The notes under the pieces: generated by a model
The model's input: the letters and a program-made list of their open reading frames with translations, nothing else
Databases searched by the model: none
Told to the model about the DNA's origin: nothing
Shown here: positions 40,501 through 55,500 of the stretch, in pieces
How the letters are laid out: the number at the start of each line of letters is the position of its first letter
Position numbering within the stretch: position 1 is the stretch's first letter
Assembly (NCBI GenBank): GCA_034620365.1
Contig: JAQGEQ010000071.1
Span: forward strand, 310,001-374,000
Reading direction: 5' to 3'
Source of the DNA: Pegea sp. RAD2-039
Taxonomy: Eukaryota; Chordata; Thaliacea; Salpida; Salpidae
Length of the DNA: 64,000 bases
Position numbers and translations under genes: made by a program

Positions 40501-43500
40501 AAGGAAATTTTTCAATTATATTCATTAACGGCCACCCTTCCAGTTCCCTATAGTCACCACTGACCTCAAATTTTCCTTAAAATTAAATAGAAATCGACGA
40601 ATACCTTACAAGAGTTCATTGAGGTTGATCAATTGATCAGCTGTTTTAATTTTACTAACAGTTTACTGCTAGCTAAAACATTTTTGTTTTTTTTCTTTTT
40701 ACAAAGTAATCTCTGTTTTAATTTCAAATATTAAAAGCTATTTTTTTGACTTAAACTAAAATACATAGAAAACTTCGATTATATCATCAAAAAACTTTAA
40801 AGATTTCACCGTACAGCACGATACATTCCCCAGTCTTAAGATTGATTGTTACTCATCCTTAGAAAATTGCACCAAAAATTTATCTTTAAATTGTTTTCAA
40901 AGGACTCAAATTATTCTACCGTTTGTTATTTCAGGTGATTTATTTTAGTCTAACTAAAATATAAGCTCATATAGCAAACTAGTTTAGGAAAAATCCCCTA
41001 AAAATTCTTCAAAATGTCTCGAGACAAAATTTTATCCTGAAAGAACAACTCCATCAAATTTTGTCCATTGTGAGACAATGTTATTGCTGTTTCAACCTTT
41101 CATTAGTTACTATAAGTATCTAACTCATTTGATATATTGTGACTTATCGATAGTTTATAAGTCGCCAGTAGAATTGTTTATCAAGTTTCTACATTAGCAG
41201 TACTATGTTTTATGTTTAAACATAAGCTTTTTTACTGCTAGTAAACTCTTTAGTAGCAGCTGTTGTTTTTGCAAAGATAACATTATTCATTAGCAAAAAA
41301 TGATAGCATAAGCAGCTTTTTTTGTTTTTGTTTACATTACAACCACTTTCTTAATTGCCTTCATCAATAACTCTAAAACTTAACAATAAAGAAAATTAGT
41401 TACTCAATGGACTTAATTGCTGAGCCCAATCTGTTAAGTTAATTCACTTACCGGTTGAATGGCTTAATTCGATTGACATTGCAGTAAATCAAACTGTGTT
41501 TAGCTACAAACAAAAGTAGTAAAATGACCAATCCAAATCACAAAGTGATGAGCAACTGTTCTAGCTAAGGAAGGGCAACGTCTTTAAGGAACAAACGTGG
41601 TTAAAAAGAGACAAAAGAGTTTCTACACTTTAGAGATATATATCTAAAGCCGAAAGTCAAAAGAATCGTTCTAAGTTTGTCCCTTAAACGACTTGGGACA
41701 GGTTAAAAGAAGTTTAAGATGAAAGAAAGATTTTAATCTTATTTCAACATACTGCCTGTAATATTGCTCACCTATGAGATATGAAAATGAGCTTACATTG
41801 AATTTTCTGTTATACAAAATACACAAACCAGGAAACAACGCTGACTAGTTATCAATTCTCCTTTGTGTGTCGAACACACGCTTGTGTTATTGTCATAGTG
41901 GTGACTCTCACATGTGAAAAGTTCTTAAAGTTTTAATGTAACTATGAGGCCAGAAAATGACAGATTTTGCAGCAAGATATGTATAGAATTTATAACTTCT
42001 TGTTTAATATACTTATTTAATCTGAAACATAAACCGGTAAATCAAACCTATTAAAGTATGTGAGTATTTAAATTCAATAATTTTTTAAAAGAAATAAAGT
42101 TTAGGTTTGAAATAAACTTTTCTTTTGTCACTTCTATGACAAATAACTTGCTCTAAAGCTCAGAGATTGGAGATATAATCACCCTTCGTTTAACTTTCCA
42201 CGTGACATCAATTCTTTTTTGGAAGATAAGAAGCAAACTTACAATGAAACCTACTTTCTTCATAAGACTAAGTTTTTTCTATAATAAACTTCCATATTTG
42301 GCGATATCGTTTACTACTAGATAAAAGATGCAATTTTCCAAGAGTTGTTTAAACAAAACTTATTTTGACTTTCATACTATTCACATAAATCACTTACCAA
42401 GTGTTTGAAGCAAGTTCTTCTGAAGTAATTTGTATAATTATGACAGATTAATTACCTACTTAAGTAGCTTAAAAAGGTTTTAAAGGCAAATTTGATTATC
42501 CTTCGTATTAGAAAGTGTTTCCGTTCTTTTGTTTTTCTATTATTGATTTAAACTTTACAGCAATTGCCATTGCTCAATGCCTGCCCTTAAATTTCTTTAT
42601 TTTTTATGCTATCCTTGGGGATCTGGCAATAATTTGGTGGAAAATGAAAATTTTTGGGGTTCAATCTTCGTTCAAGCAGTAAATAGAAACAACAGAAGCT
42701 AAGCAAAAACATCTTCTTTCCAGGCCACTAGTTGTTGTTTTATGCATAAACATGCTTACTCTAAACATAATGACGTACGCAACCCAATTAGTCGCCTGCT
42801 TTGCATAATCTTCTAATTTTTAAATAGTATTTGTTAGATTAGTTGGAAAGAAATTGAATTTTCTGCACAATTATGTTTTACATAAAAGCATTCCACAAGT
42901 AAATTAAATTTTACTTGAATAGAATTTGAGTGTTTTTATTTAAGGTGTTTTATCTAGCAGAGTACAGTGAATTCATCGTCTGTGTTTATTTCCTTTTAAA
43001 ATACTAAATAAAAGTATTTTCGAATTATTAGGTTTGAGAAAGTATTATTTTAACAACATTTTCCCTAAGGCTGCTCATATGAAAAAACGAAACCATCTAA
43101 TGGAGTGATGAATAAGCTAAATTTTTCTTCAACTAAAGCTATTAGAATACAAGCAAAGAAGTCATCAATTCATCTGCTGCTTTTCTGGATCTAAAGCTGA
43201 TTATTAATAAAACCAATCAATGAACGGAAAAGGAATCAGCGTTTGGAGGAAGTCCGGAGTTCATTTGGTTTCATCATTGAATCTATAGGAGAGAAAATCA
43301 CTCCAATGCTACTAAATGAGTCCGGACAGCTGAAAACACAATTTCATTTGTTTTTTACTCTACTAGACCTCTAATAAATAATATATTTTTGCTGATTCCC
43401 ACTAAGTTGTAAAGTTTATTTTAGCCAGGCAAACAAAATGATTAAGAAGATTTTGAGTGAAGACTATGACATGTTCAAAATGTTTTATAGCGCAGTAGGT

Positions 43501-46500
43501 ATTCAATGGGAAAACCGAAAGTTATTTCCTTAATGTTGAATAATTACAATTATATTTGGTTTATTATTCGTCCAAAGGACAACCAAATGTATTCAATCTC
43601 TTTTGAATCATCATTTGAAGCTTTCTAGTTAAAATGGATGAATGAAAGCAATCGAAATTTGGATTCACTAGTTTTGTGAAATTTTTCAAATACTGATCTA
43701 CCTGTCACTTGTTATTACTCCATAAAGTTTCATAATTCAAAATTAAAGCTGACAAACGAGTTTATTGATTCCTATTTTGAGTAATTTTAGACCTTAACAA
43801 TTGCATTTCAAAAGATGCATGTTTCATTATTAAACAGTATCAGTTTCAATTGTTGGGAAAGATTTAAAATATTAATTTCTTTAAAAACCTCTGAACTACA
43901 CCAAATGAAAAAAGATTTTTTATGACGTCGGTACTTTCAAACATTTTTCAAAACTTAAGTTTAGAACTAACCACTTTTTTCAAACAACTACAATTAGGTA
44001 TTGTCAACTAAAGCATCAATACTATTGAAAAATAGAAGAGAAATATTTTATCATGATTTCTCTATAGAATAAAAATATTCTAAATTACAGTTCTAAGCAT
44101 TTCAGCTACACAAAAAATCGTTTTAACGAAACAGGTCAGAACTATAGGGAAAGGAATAATCGATTAGTCATCCAGTCAGGCAGTATAGGATTCAACCGTA
44201 GCAACGAATTGAATCTATCAGCTGTTGATGCTCTAAAATGGATCAAAGATATTTTTTAAGACATTAATATATCTATGCTTCATGTAATTATCAAACGCGC
44301 TAAGAGCATTGACGAGTTTTTCGACAAAGCATTCCACGGTTTATTCTTTGTAAAATTGAAAAATATTACAAGTTGTAACTTGAGCAAAATTAATTGAAAT
44401 AAAAAATTTCTCAACTTCTTTCACGTTTTATTCACTTGTAATCACATGACTTGAATTGAATGAAAATAGTTTTTTATAATTGTAAATTTATTTAACAAGA
44501 TTAATTAAATTTCTAAAATTATTTCAAATCTTCAACTTTTCTGAAACACTGAAAATAAAAGTTTGGAAAACTTTCTTTTGTCAAATAGATTTACAAAGTT
44601 TAAAACCAAGCATGACCTTTTAAAAACTAAAGCAATAATTCAGGACAATAAATATGTTTATTTTCATTTAGCCAATCTAAAGACAGAAACAAAACAAATA
44701 ATAATCTAATTAGTTTATGGAATTAGTTAAATAGGATAACAAAAAACTTAATCGATTAGTTTTGTTTTACAAGTACTAAAAACTAATTGCAATTATAATG
44801 TTTGTTGTAACAACAACTAAACCAAAAATATTTTTTATAATTTCAGTTTGCATCATAGGTTTAGCTGTATCTTTAGCTTAATAAGTTGTGTAAGTGGCAA
44901 GATAAATATGTTTAAAAGTAGTTTAATAAAAAGGTTTACTTTTATGAATAAGCTTTTGAAAAAATTCATAAAAGTAAAAGAAAGTTGTTTATTCGCATTT
45001 TACCACTTACATCTAGCATTGACCAAGACAAGCAAAACCGCTTTAAAATCCATTACAATTAGATGAAATACAGTAAGTACCACATGCATATGTCGAGTTG
45101 ACCCCTATGCATGTTAAATTAAACAGTTGAATCTCCTTCAAGCTTTGAGTGTGGTACCACTGTGAAGTAATTTATCCATGACTCTTTTCAACTACGAAGA
45201 TTAATCAATACTTTTTTATAGCAAAAACGTTCTTATTATATGTCTTAATATTGACAAAAATTCAAAAAATTGAAAAATCATGTATGACATAAAGCACATC
45301 GTTTTTACATCCAATATTTTTATCGTTTTCGTTTTTGATTAAAACTTAGGTGATGCTTTTAATATTAGCTTCAATAACGTATTTCTAAGAAAAATAGTTT
45401 TATCTGTCAACTTAGTTTAAATAATTTTGATGTACATCTATTAAAACAATTAAAGTAAATGCATCAGTTCTGTTGTTTTATCTGTTGGAGTATCTCGATA
45501 AAACAGGCATAAAAAACTTCGTAAGAGAATAATTGTTTTACAAAAACTAAATAAATTACATCTTTCGCGTTTTTAAAACCCTTTTACCAGATACAGCGAG
45601 TATAAAATGTCATAAAATATAACTAAGTAATTAAATACACAAAAATTTCAAACTAATTTTTGTATTCTAAGAACTTTTTGATAGTCTTAACTGTTAAAAC
45701 TTAATTTTAAAATAACTTTTAAACATATCTAATGAATCATAACTAAAACTTTGATTAAAATTAATCATATATCATCTATATTTTAATCAAATGTACATTA
45801 CAACCGCATGCATCAAATAAATGATTTTATTAAAAAATTCTTTTCTTCGATGTCAATGTAATTACTGTTAACCGCAAAATGAATTTTAAAGCTAGTAAAA
45901 ACGAGTTATGCATTTTTGTGACTTACCAACTTTGCTTTCTTTCTTATAGAATATTTTGAAAAGGACAAAAAATAATAAAATAACTTTTGATTCACATAAC
46001 TTTTACAAATCACCTTCCACACTACAGGAAAGCACTTAAGAAGTTTTTGCAAATATTTGAGCTTACAGAATCTTAATGAAAAATTAAAATATAGCTTGCA
46101 ATCCGTGGTAGATTGAAGCAATCATGTTTTAAAAGTCTTCAAAACAAATTTATTATCTTCTAAACGTTATTAGTACCAACCACAACATGATAAGAACGTA
46201 CATGTAAGAAAGATCAGTATTTAATCAAACTTGAACAAATCATGCAAAACTATCTCGACTTGTTTTCACTTTCAATCAATTTTAATATCTGCATTTGACT
46301 CTCTCAAACTACAGGCTGCGTATTTAATTCAAAATATAATTAAAATCGTTGATAAATTACAGCAAACGTTTCGTTGCAGATTAGATTCTTTGATCTTAAA
46401 TAATTTGAACGTTGTATTGTCGCAGTTTAAGTAAAGGCTTGAGGTTAGTTAAAAACAGGTCGCTTCCTGCTGCTATAACGTCACGGGAATTTGAGTCAAT

Positions 46501-49500
46501 TTGACTTGCAGGCCACCATCAACGTTAACAGGTGCTTTAAACCAACTTCATTTTAAGCAATCTCTGACTATTTATATACTACCAAATCAAATGCATAAAA
46601 TTCAGTTTTGACCAGCTGATCGTTGCAATCAAATGTTGATCATTTTTCATAACAAGTTTAGTATTTGTTTATCTTGATTTGAAGTCCAATTTTGGTTGAA
46701 AAATTGCCTGATTTAAGAGCTTCAAGCCAGTTAAGCGAAGTTAAACCTTCAAATAGAAGAAGCAATTGGGTATGAGCAAAGATAAATACTAATCGAAAAA
46801 ACATCAAAAGGCAAAGAAAATTTTGATTCAGAAAAAACATAGTTGGATATACAGTAATGTTAATAAATCAAAGAACAAAGTAACTTTAATGATAAAAATA
46901 GTGAAAGTGTAGATAAATCAATATTTTGATGGTGAAGATTTGTTAGCAAAATGAATTGTGGTTTTGCAATAATGCATTTTGTTATCATCTATCAAGAATC
47001 TTTGATTTTCCGAATTTTTTCTGCTTTTTGTGATTTATAAAATTTTTAACGTCGGACTAGAAGTCATCAATTACAAGCGCAAATCTGTGAAGCATCGAAT
47101 AAGTAGACACAAATGAATGAAATGTCACGTTATCCACGTCCAAGAAAAACAATAATCAGATTTACAGGACCTTTGACGAATGTCTTAGATTTAAAAATAC
47201 AAAAGAAAAATATGGCCAGAAAGAAGACACTTTCAAAAATATAAATCAAAGCTTTCCGTTGAAACAAATGCAATTTTTGTTATGTTTATTTCTAATTTAA
47301 AAAGGTTATATTTTGACTATTTAAAATACTAAAGCCGATTGTTTTAAAGTAGACAGTCTTTCTAGCCATAAGTTTTACCTGAAATGAGTAAGCTTAGTGT
47401 AACAATGTTTTGACAGCAAACTAGAAAGTAAATTTCTTGTCTTACAGATAAAATATTCAGAAACAAATTAGTTTAAACAATTTCAAAGCTTATTTATTTG
47501 TCTTATTTATACATCTCTAATCTATAATTCTACAGAGCCTTAAAGAATTTTAATACAAAAAAGTTTAAGACAAACTGAAATAATTCAACAGACTAACCAA
47601 GCAAAAAACTAAATCCGTTATTTTCTTGACGAAACATGTGTTAATTAGCAACAACAACAGAATATTATTTACTAACTTTGTAAATTTTTATTGTTTTTAG
47701 TTTTATTTTTTTACTTTTATTATTAGTTTCTGTATGTATGAAAAACATGGAATAAGTAAATAACGCATTTTACCTTTATCAAAATCTAACTGAACCCTGA
47801 TATGAGAAATATTGCGAAACAATTGCATTATAATAGTGTTCACATACAATATGACATTAGCTCTAGTCTTCCATAAAAATAGTTATTCTGCAACAACGTA
47901 AGCTATAAGCTAACCAGTCGCCGAGGGGCATATGTCACTTCAAGTAAGCTACATGGGAGGTAATGGCATCCGAGGTAGATGCAGTTTCTACAGGAAAGAA
48001 TATTGCAGAGTAAATCCCGTTATATATTTGATGTGTTTTTGTTGATGATGTAAATGTTATGATACAAATGATAAGAAAAATGAAATTAAACTAAGTCTTT
48101 ATCAAATAGCTTTAACAATTGTGGAATTTTTTAAAGACTTCTTAATTTGATTATTATGAAATTTAACTTCGTATAAACGCTAAAAAGACCCCCCAGTAAG
48201 ATGTTATAGTTCTATAATTTACCAAATCAGTACAAAGATGAAAGTGGAAAATACTGTCCTTGCTTTCATATGTTCTTTATGACTCAATATTTCTCCAATC
48301 TAATATTTACTGCCCTAAGCTGCAACTTTTACCTGAGTGTTATACACAAATGAAACTCCAATTTTGTGGACATTATGTTTCTATTAAAACTCCGCTTAGC
48401 TAAAATGGTACATTGAATCGGAATAAATGTTTAATTTATCCTCCCTAAATTATAAGCATCAAAGGTCAATTATCAGTAACCGCTCATAACATCAGATTTT
48501 TAATGAACAAAAATAAAACAAGCGTCCAAACATACCGAACAAACTAAGACTTTTGTAGATGTTAAAAATCAAAAGACACATAAACCATTCTTCCCTGCTA
48601 TTATAATCCTATTTATCTGAACAAGAGCTTGAGTATTTAAGTAAATTTCTTCTTTTGAGAGATTTTAAAGATGCTTTCTCAGTTTTCAAAGTAGAATATC
48701 GACTGATGTAAGCTAGTCAAGGAAAGAAGCTTGTTTATTTCATGCAGTTCACAGGTAATCATCTAGTGACTAGGTAATTGGGAGGACGGGTACAAATTAC
48801 GCTGGTTTGAGGAGTAAAACTCGGTTATTTCTACCTTTCAACAAGCAAGTGGTGTATAGAGGGGATAAAGAGACCCGTCACGACACTTTGAAAAAGAAAA
48901 AATTTCTTGAAACGGTTGAATTACGATGAAGATGACATGATTAAAAAACTAGAGTTTCCTTGTTGAGACCTTTTCTTACTCTTAGTCGCTTGTTATCGAC
49001 AGAACCATTTTAGTGGAAGATGATGACTGCGGATCTGACGTTTTAAAACTAAATTACTATATCATTACAGAGTTTTCCTTAGGGATAACCTCTTGTAGTG
49101 TCTTAGTACTTTACTCTTTTAATCTTACCGACAAAGCAATTTTTTTATTTTATTACTATTTCCTTAAGGTTCAAAGTATCAGTAAAACATGAAAACGCAA
49201 TTGGCTTTGATTAAAGTTATTTTAGAGTTTTTTATATTGCTCATATATCTTTATTATAAACAACTTGACTAAGAGATGTTTGGTGTAACATTTCTAAAGT
49301 AGTCTTAAGGACCTAGGCATTTCCACAAAACACTAATTCTTTTTTTCAAAGAGTTCTTTATAGAGCTTAAGAAGTGATGAAGAAACAGTAGTCAAGTTTT
49401 TAAAAAACTTAAGACTAGTATGAACGTAATAACAAGTTTTTAGTCACGTGATTTAAGCACTAAACCAAACAGCATTGAAGCTTAGAGCTAGAAGATTAAA

Positions 49501-52500
49501 AAAGTGAAGCAAAAATGTCAGATATAGCTGATGATGGATAGAAGAATAAGATGGCAGTTAAATAAAGAAAAATCTAAGACCTTAGAGATCTGTTCTCTGT
49601 GAAAGATAGTAGTTTTGAGGATTACAACAAATTCCTTATAATTGAAACCAATACAAAACGAAAACAGAATTCACACGAAATGGAACCGGACAGGGTTTAA
49701 AGAATGATCTTGAGGCTTGTAAAAGAAAAAGGGTGCCGAGAGGTCGGGTCTAAATTTATAGCTATGTAGTTTAGAATGGAAAACAATAAATAAATTTTAG
49801 GTTTGTTAAAATGGAAAACGGAAACCAAAAAAATAGATTGTTTATCATTTTGGGTATTTGGATTTTACTTTTTAATGAATGTCTTTACATTTTCGGATCA
49901 CTATTTGTTCTTCTTGAACGAATGCAAAAGTTTTTTTGCAAAACGAAATAACAATTTTGAATAATCATTGAACCTCTAGCTTATAAAACTAGTTGTGTTT
50001 TAGAATCTAATCGCTGAGAAGAAAAATATCTATAAAAGTTTTCCTAGCAACTAATCGAATCGAAATTATAAAATTGCATAATTTTTTTTGTTTTAGTAAA
50101 CATTGTATGTAGTCGTGAACTTTAAAATGATAAAAATTAAAAAAGAATGAACAGTTATTTTCAAAGTTTGCCAACAAATACAGCTTTTAGTAACAAAAGC
50201 TTTTTTTTTAAAGATACTCTATCCAAAATAAATATATTACATCCTTTAATAAAATGAAAAATCACAAAGCAGATATCAAATAACGTTGAAAAGATAAGAC
50301 CTAGCTTTGTAGACATATCAAAAATTTGAAAGGTGTGAATGTAACTTAACGTTACCTACATGACAGTTGAATGAGTAGATTAGATAACAAGCATGTGCAC
50401 TTGTAACTTGAATTTTGAACATGTTACAAACTCAATTAATTTATGAAAGCTCAAAACTTTCCGAAACAAGGGTACATAAATTTTTTGTATAAATACATGA
50501 TAACAAACTATATGCACTCAAAAATATGTTTGCTTGTAAAGTTAACTCTAAATTACTTGAATAGTTTACCTTGTACAAGTTATGCGGTGTTTACAAATAT
50601 ATTAAACTTGCTCTAAAATCCCCATATCTTGCTTTGCTAAATAAATATAATCCTTTACATCTGTACTGTCCTAGTCAAACTTATAAACTTGACGATAAAC
50701 GATAAACATTAAAAATATCCCATTTAGTGAAGATAAAGATTATTTTAAAATATTCATCAACACCATTTCAAATTTTCTCGTTACGATTAACCTCAAAAAA
50801 CGATTTTACTGTCAACTTACTGTAAAGCCATCTAACACTTAGTGTTCATTGTAGCGTTTACTATGGAATCTTGCAGAGGCTTTCAATGCATGATATATAG
50901 TTAAACAAGGTCGTGATTACCGAATGAAGTTTGCATATTAGCCACAAACCCGTACGTGCAAGTATCAATGAAGTTGCAGTGTTTTACCAACACCATATCG
51001 CACAGTAAAGTAAAATTACTTTATAACTTCTAAAGAGGGAAAAACTTTTCTAATTCACTTACATTTTTCATAAACCTTAGCAACTCTACTAGTTATCGTT
51101 CCATAACTATTAGAAGCCACACACTGATAATCTCCAACATTCTCGTTATCATGATCCTCTTCGTCTTTGAAGTCCCAAATAGTCATAAGTGAAAGGACAT
51201 TAAAAGTCTGAAGAGAAAATATTAATTGCTCCTTTTTAATATACGACAAAGAAATGATATTTTGGCTTTATATTATAAACTATGCCAAGTTAGAGTAGTT
51301 GAAAAAATAAGCTAAAGCATTTATCAAGGAAAACTTTATCTATTGCAAGCTTATCAAAGTATTTAACTGAAATAAAACTCACTACTCCATCTTGACATCC
51401 GGATTTAATCACGATGCTTCGAACTGCAAAGATAGAAATTTAATTAATATTAGAACTATATTTATTGTAATGATAAATCATTGAAGCTAAATTTTAATAA
51501 AACTTGAGTTCAGCGTTTATATAGATTTCCTTGACAAAACATTATTTGAAAGAAATTAATCAGATTCCAGCAAACTTACATGAAGTCATATTTAATTTGT
51601 TTTTTAGCCAATAAATTGTTGGAAAAGGATATCCAGTTGCTCGACATTGTAAATGAACTTGTTCATCAGTCCGGCTCACATACATTGATGCTGGCTCTTC
51701 CGTAAACTTTGGGGCTGAGGGCTTTCTTTCATCTTTCTGACATTCATTAGAGACTTGAGCAAAAGCTGAACAAAAGTGTACAGTTGTTACAGGTGATGAG
51801 ATGATCAAATTTCATACTTGCTACTTTTATAACAAAAATGGGCTTTATTAAATATTTCTCAAAATAAAAACAGAAATGTCTGATTTTTTGAAACTCGCTG
51901 TTTTTTGTGAGATGTTTTTATGCATTCGGTAGTGAACTTCGATAAAGGACATTTTGAAAAAGAAAAATTAAATAAATTCTCATATCTGAAAATTATAGAT
52001 AAGCACGTATGAGTACAAGAAGATGAAAACAACTTATGACAGATTTATTAAACAAGGGCACTGACTAAAATTGCTCTCTCATATTTGTGTGTCACTTTTA
52101 TTGACTAGAATAGTTGAAGAGGCTCCTGTAGTGCGTCAGCCTGTTCGTTGCTAACAAACTTTTGTCTATCGATCAAATCCAACGTTGTGTTTATGTAGCA
52201 AGTTGTCAATTTTTCTATTTTTAAATTCTTTAACTTCTCTACTTTTAATGACGTAGACAGTGAGACGCTTTAGCTAATAAAGGAATAATATATAGAAAAA
52301 TTATCATAGGTAATGTGACCACCAAAAAACTGTCGCCTTCTTACAGAAAATTTGATTCGTTGGAATTGAGTAATAAAGCCATAAAAGTAATAGCAAATAG
52401 AAGAGAATTATCTATTTATCACTAGACCTTAAGAAAGTTTAAACGAATTATTTTTTATGAGGCTTAGCAATCTCTGATAAAAGCTTATCTAACATAAAAC

Positions 52501-55500
52501 ACCGATTAAAAGCTGTTGTTAGCTGTAAAATTAATTTATCCAATAAGTTATGGTATAAAATAATGTAAATTTTCAAATCCATAGCTGTCAGACAAACCTT
52601 TAGAAAAGTATAAAAGTATTTACTTAGAATTTTATCGAGGCTTATCACAGGTTAAATATGTGAAGCTTAATAAAATTACTATTGATTAAAACGTGAAAAA
52701 ATATCCAATAAGAAATATCCAATAAAAGATATTATGTGACAATTGAAAAAAGACTTTGAATAAATTAAAAATGTAATTCATTTACATGATCGTTACAAAT
52801 TGTTCAATGTTTTTGGTTTTACAATATTTCTATATTTTTTTACAAATAATAGCTTCAATAAAATAAAGAATTTGATTTAACTTTTAATTCTTTTAATTAA
52901 ATTCTATTATAATTTTACATTTATAAAAAGCATTCTTTTTTCTTAACTTAGGAATTTGTTGATCAAGGCTAAGTACAAATCTGTCAATAATTTTAAAGTC
53001 ATTAGGTTTCAGCTAAACTTAAAACTTTATGTAACTGAAGGTAGATTAATTAATCATAAGATCATTGTTTGTTGATAAAAACCTATGTTTGTTTATAAAC
53101 AACCGAACATGGGTACAAGTAGACTGAAAAATTCGAATAAGTAGCTTTATGCTAATAACGTGATCTATTTAGAAGCAAGATATAAAAAATCATATATAAG
53201 AGACTTCTGTTTCTTTATAATTAATTATTTCCGTTGTTTTAATACGATTTACCTCAATTTTTCGTATTTTGATTCCATACATGATATATATTTTCAAACT
53301 ATAATGAATTTAAATATAAATATAATGAACGGTTAAATTAATCAAAAACAACCAATTAAATGTCAAGTTTTTGCTATTTTTATTTCCTTAGCAGTTTCAA
53401 AATATTTTATTGAAAAATTCGAAAATAAAAATCCCTCAAATTGTAAGTAAATCAATTTTACTTAGCAAAATGCTTCATAATTAAATCATTTTCCCATCAA
53501 AATCCTGTTTTAATGAAAAAAGCTCATTCGATATTTTATAATCCAGAAACAAAAGTGCTGTCAACTTTTCAGAGCAGCAAGATTATATGCTCCTTAACAG
53601 CTTATAACAAGTGTAAGCTAACAGGATAAAAGTACTACAGACTACAGCACGCTTCAAAATTTGAACCTCCACCTTAGACTTCCATGCTCATCAAAAGCAA
53701 TTAAATTGGGAATGTTAATGAAGGTGATTAGGACATTACTGAAAACCTCCCTAAATAAAAATCCTGTTCATGCAGTCGAACAGTTTGATGTTGCTATTGT
53801 GTCCGTAGAAAAAGATCCTTAAAGCACAAGACTATCACAAACAGAAATCAGTAAGAATTTTCGAGTAGAAGAATTTTTTGATTTTCACGTGAAAAGGAAG
53901 CAAATTGAAGATGAAAACTGTGAAGAAAAGAAGAGCAATTGTAAAGACAAATATCTGTTTTACTGAGATGTTTGTAGCGAAGTAAAGACACGTTTTTTGA
54001 ATTAGTGATGATTGCCCAGCTTGGTGAAAAGTCAAGCTGCTTGTATTAAAACTTCTCTCGTCGAGGAGATGAAATAGTAAGTGATGAAAGCATAAGCATC
54101 ACAAAAAGAAAGAAGTCATATCATGTATTCTGCTGAATAAATACGAGTATGCTTCATTATATCCAGCTCAATAAATAAAATAATTCCTTGAAGGAGAAAA
54201 CAAAGAATCCAAAAAAAAGTTATTACATCAAAATTGCTTTTGCATGAGATATCAATTTAAGATAATCAAGGTATCTGTTCCAGTAGTTTACGCTTAACTT
54301 TTCATTGAGTTTATTCAGATCAAAAAGTGGTTTTACTCAGAATTTATGATCACATGGGAATCAAACGAAGCAGCACTGTTCTATATTTTTATTACTTTTT
54401 CTCCTTTTAAAACTAGTTTATATGTCGAATTTTGAAAATTGAGATTTGAGATAAGAATCAAATTTCAAGTTTTCGTTTAATATTAAGCTTAGTTTATACA
54501 GTTGTATAGCAGTTTGTAGAAAAAGAAATTATGAGATAGGTAATTGGAAGGGCTTTCCCGCACAATTTTTTCTATCGACGCTTATTTTCCCATCATCTAC
54601 TTTAATTCATAGACCAAAACTAAATTTGAACATGACTAAATCTGTTGTTTTTGTAAATTGAAACCACTAAAGTCATTTCGAACAATTTCTTGGACCTAAC
54701 AAATGCAAGCTAAAATGTTTTTAGATCATGAATATAGATTAAACATTTGTTCACAGCTTGAAGACAATTTGTTAAAGTTGAAATTATTGCTTATCTTATT
54801 TCATCTTTGTTTATTTCGAATGTAAATCTGCTAAGTGTAAATTTGTTAGTGGCAGCTGTGTTTTAATTGCTAGTTGAATGATGAAGGCAAATTATTTATA
54901 TTTCTTCGACAACAAAAGGATTTTCTACTCATCACCTCCTTCGGTTCTGCTGCTGCTGACTACATAAAGTTTACAGTGAACGACATGAGAACTCATTCAA
55001 GCATGTCAATGACAACGACAAAGTTTTCATGCTTAATGAACATTCACTATCATTCTGTTCTCATAACTGTTAAGTTTTCGATTTCTTTACAAGCTGGAAA
55101 GAATTTATATTAACTTATAAGCTATTCACACATAAAATCAAATCAAATACTGAATATAAATCTTGTTCGTTTGTTTGAAGATTTATGTGAAGTAAATTGT
55201 ATATGACACCAGGAACTACCAGAAGTGAAAAGTAAAAGTACATATGACAAATTGCGGTAAATGGTGAGGAAAAATAATTATTTTGAACAAAAAAGTCTCT
55301 GAAAAATTGAAGATACTCAGCTCTTTTACTTTTTTGTAAAGCATATGGTAATTTTTCAATTTATTCGTCTGTCAGTATTTTCACATCCTTGCGACTATTC
55401 TACTAATGAAGTTAAACAGATAAACAAGATGTCAATAAAAAAGCGATCTGAAGCATAAAAATACTTTTTGATAAATGTAACTAATTAGGAAGCAAATAGT

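Larger units (their letters stand above)
36970..51062 (-). other. Robo intron 4 (14.1 kb)
   Basis: This is the largest intron, between the exons for Ig1 and Ig2. I found no exon in it. It contains a strong hairpin at 43252-43327, a smaller one at 45082-45114, and several GC-richer patches (about 40430-40570, 47915-48010, 48760-48870) that match nothing I recognise. First large introns of guidance-receptor genes often hold enhancers, but nothing here proves that. Confidence 0.75.
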
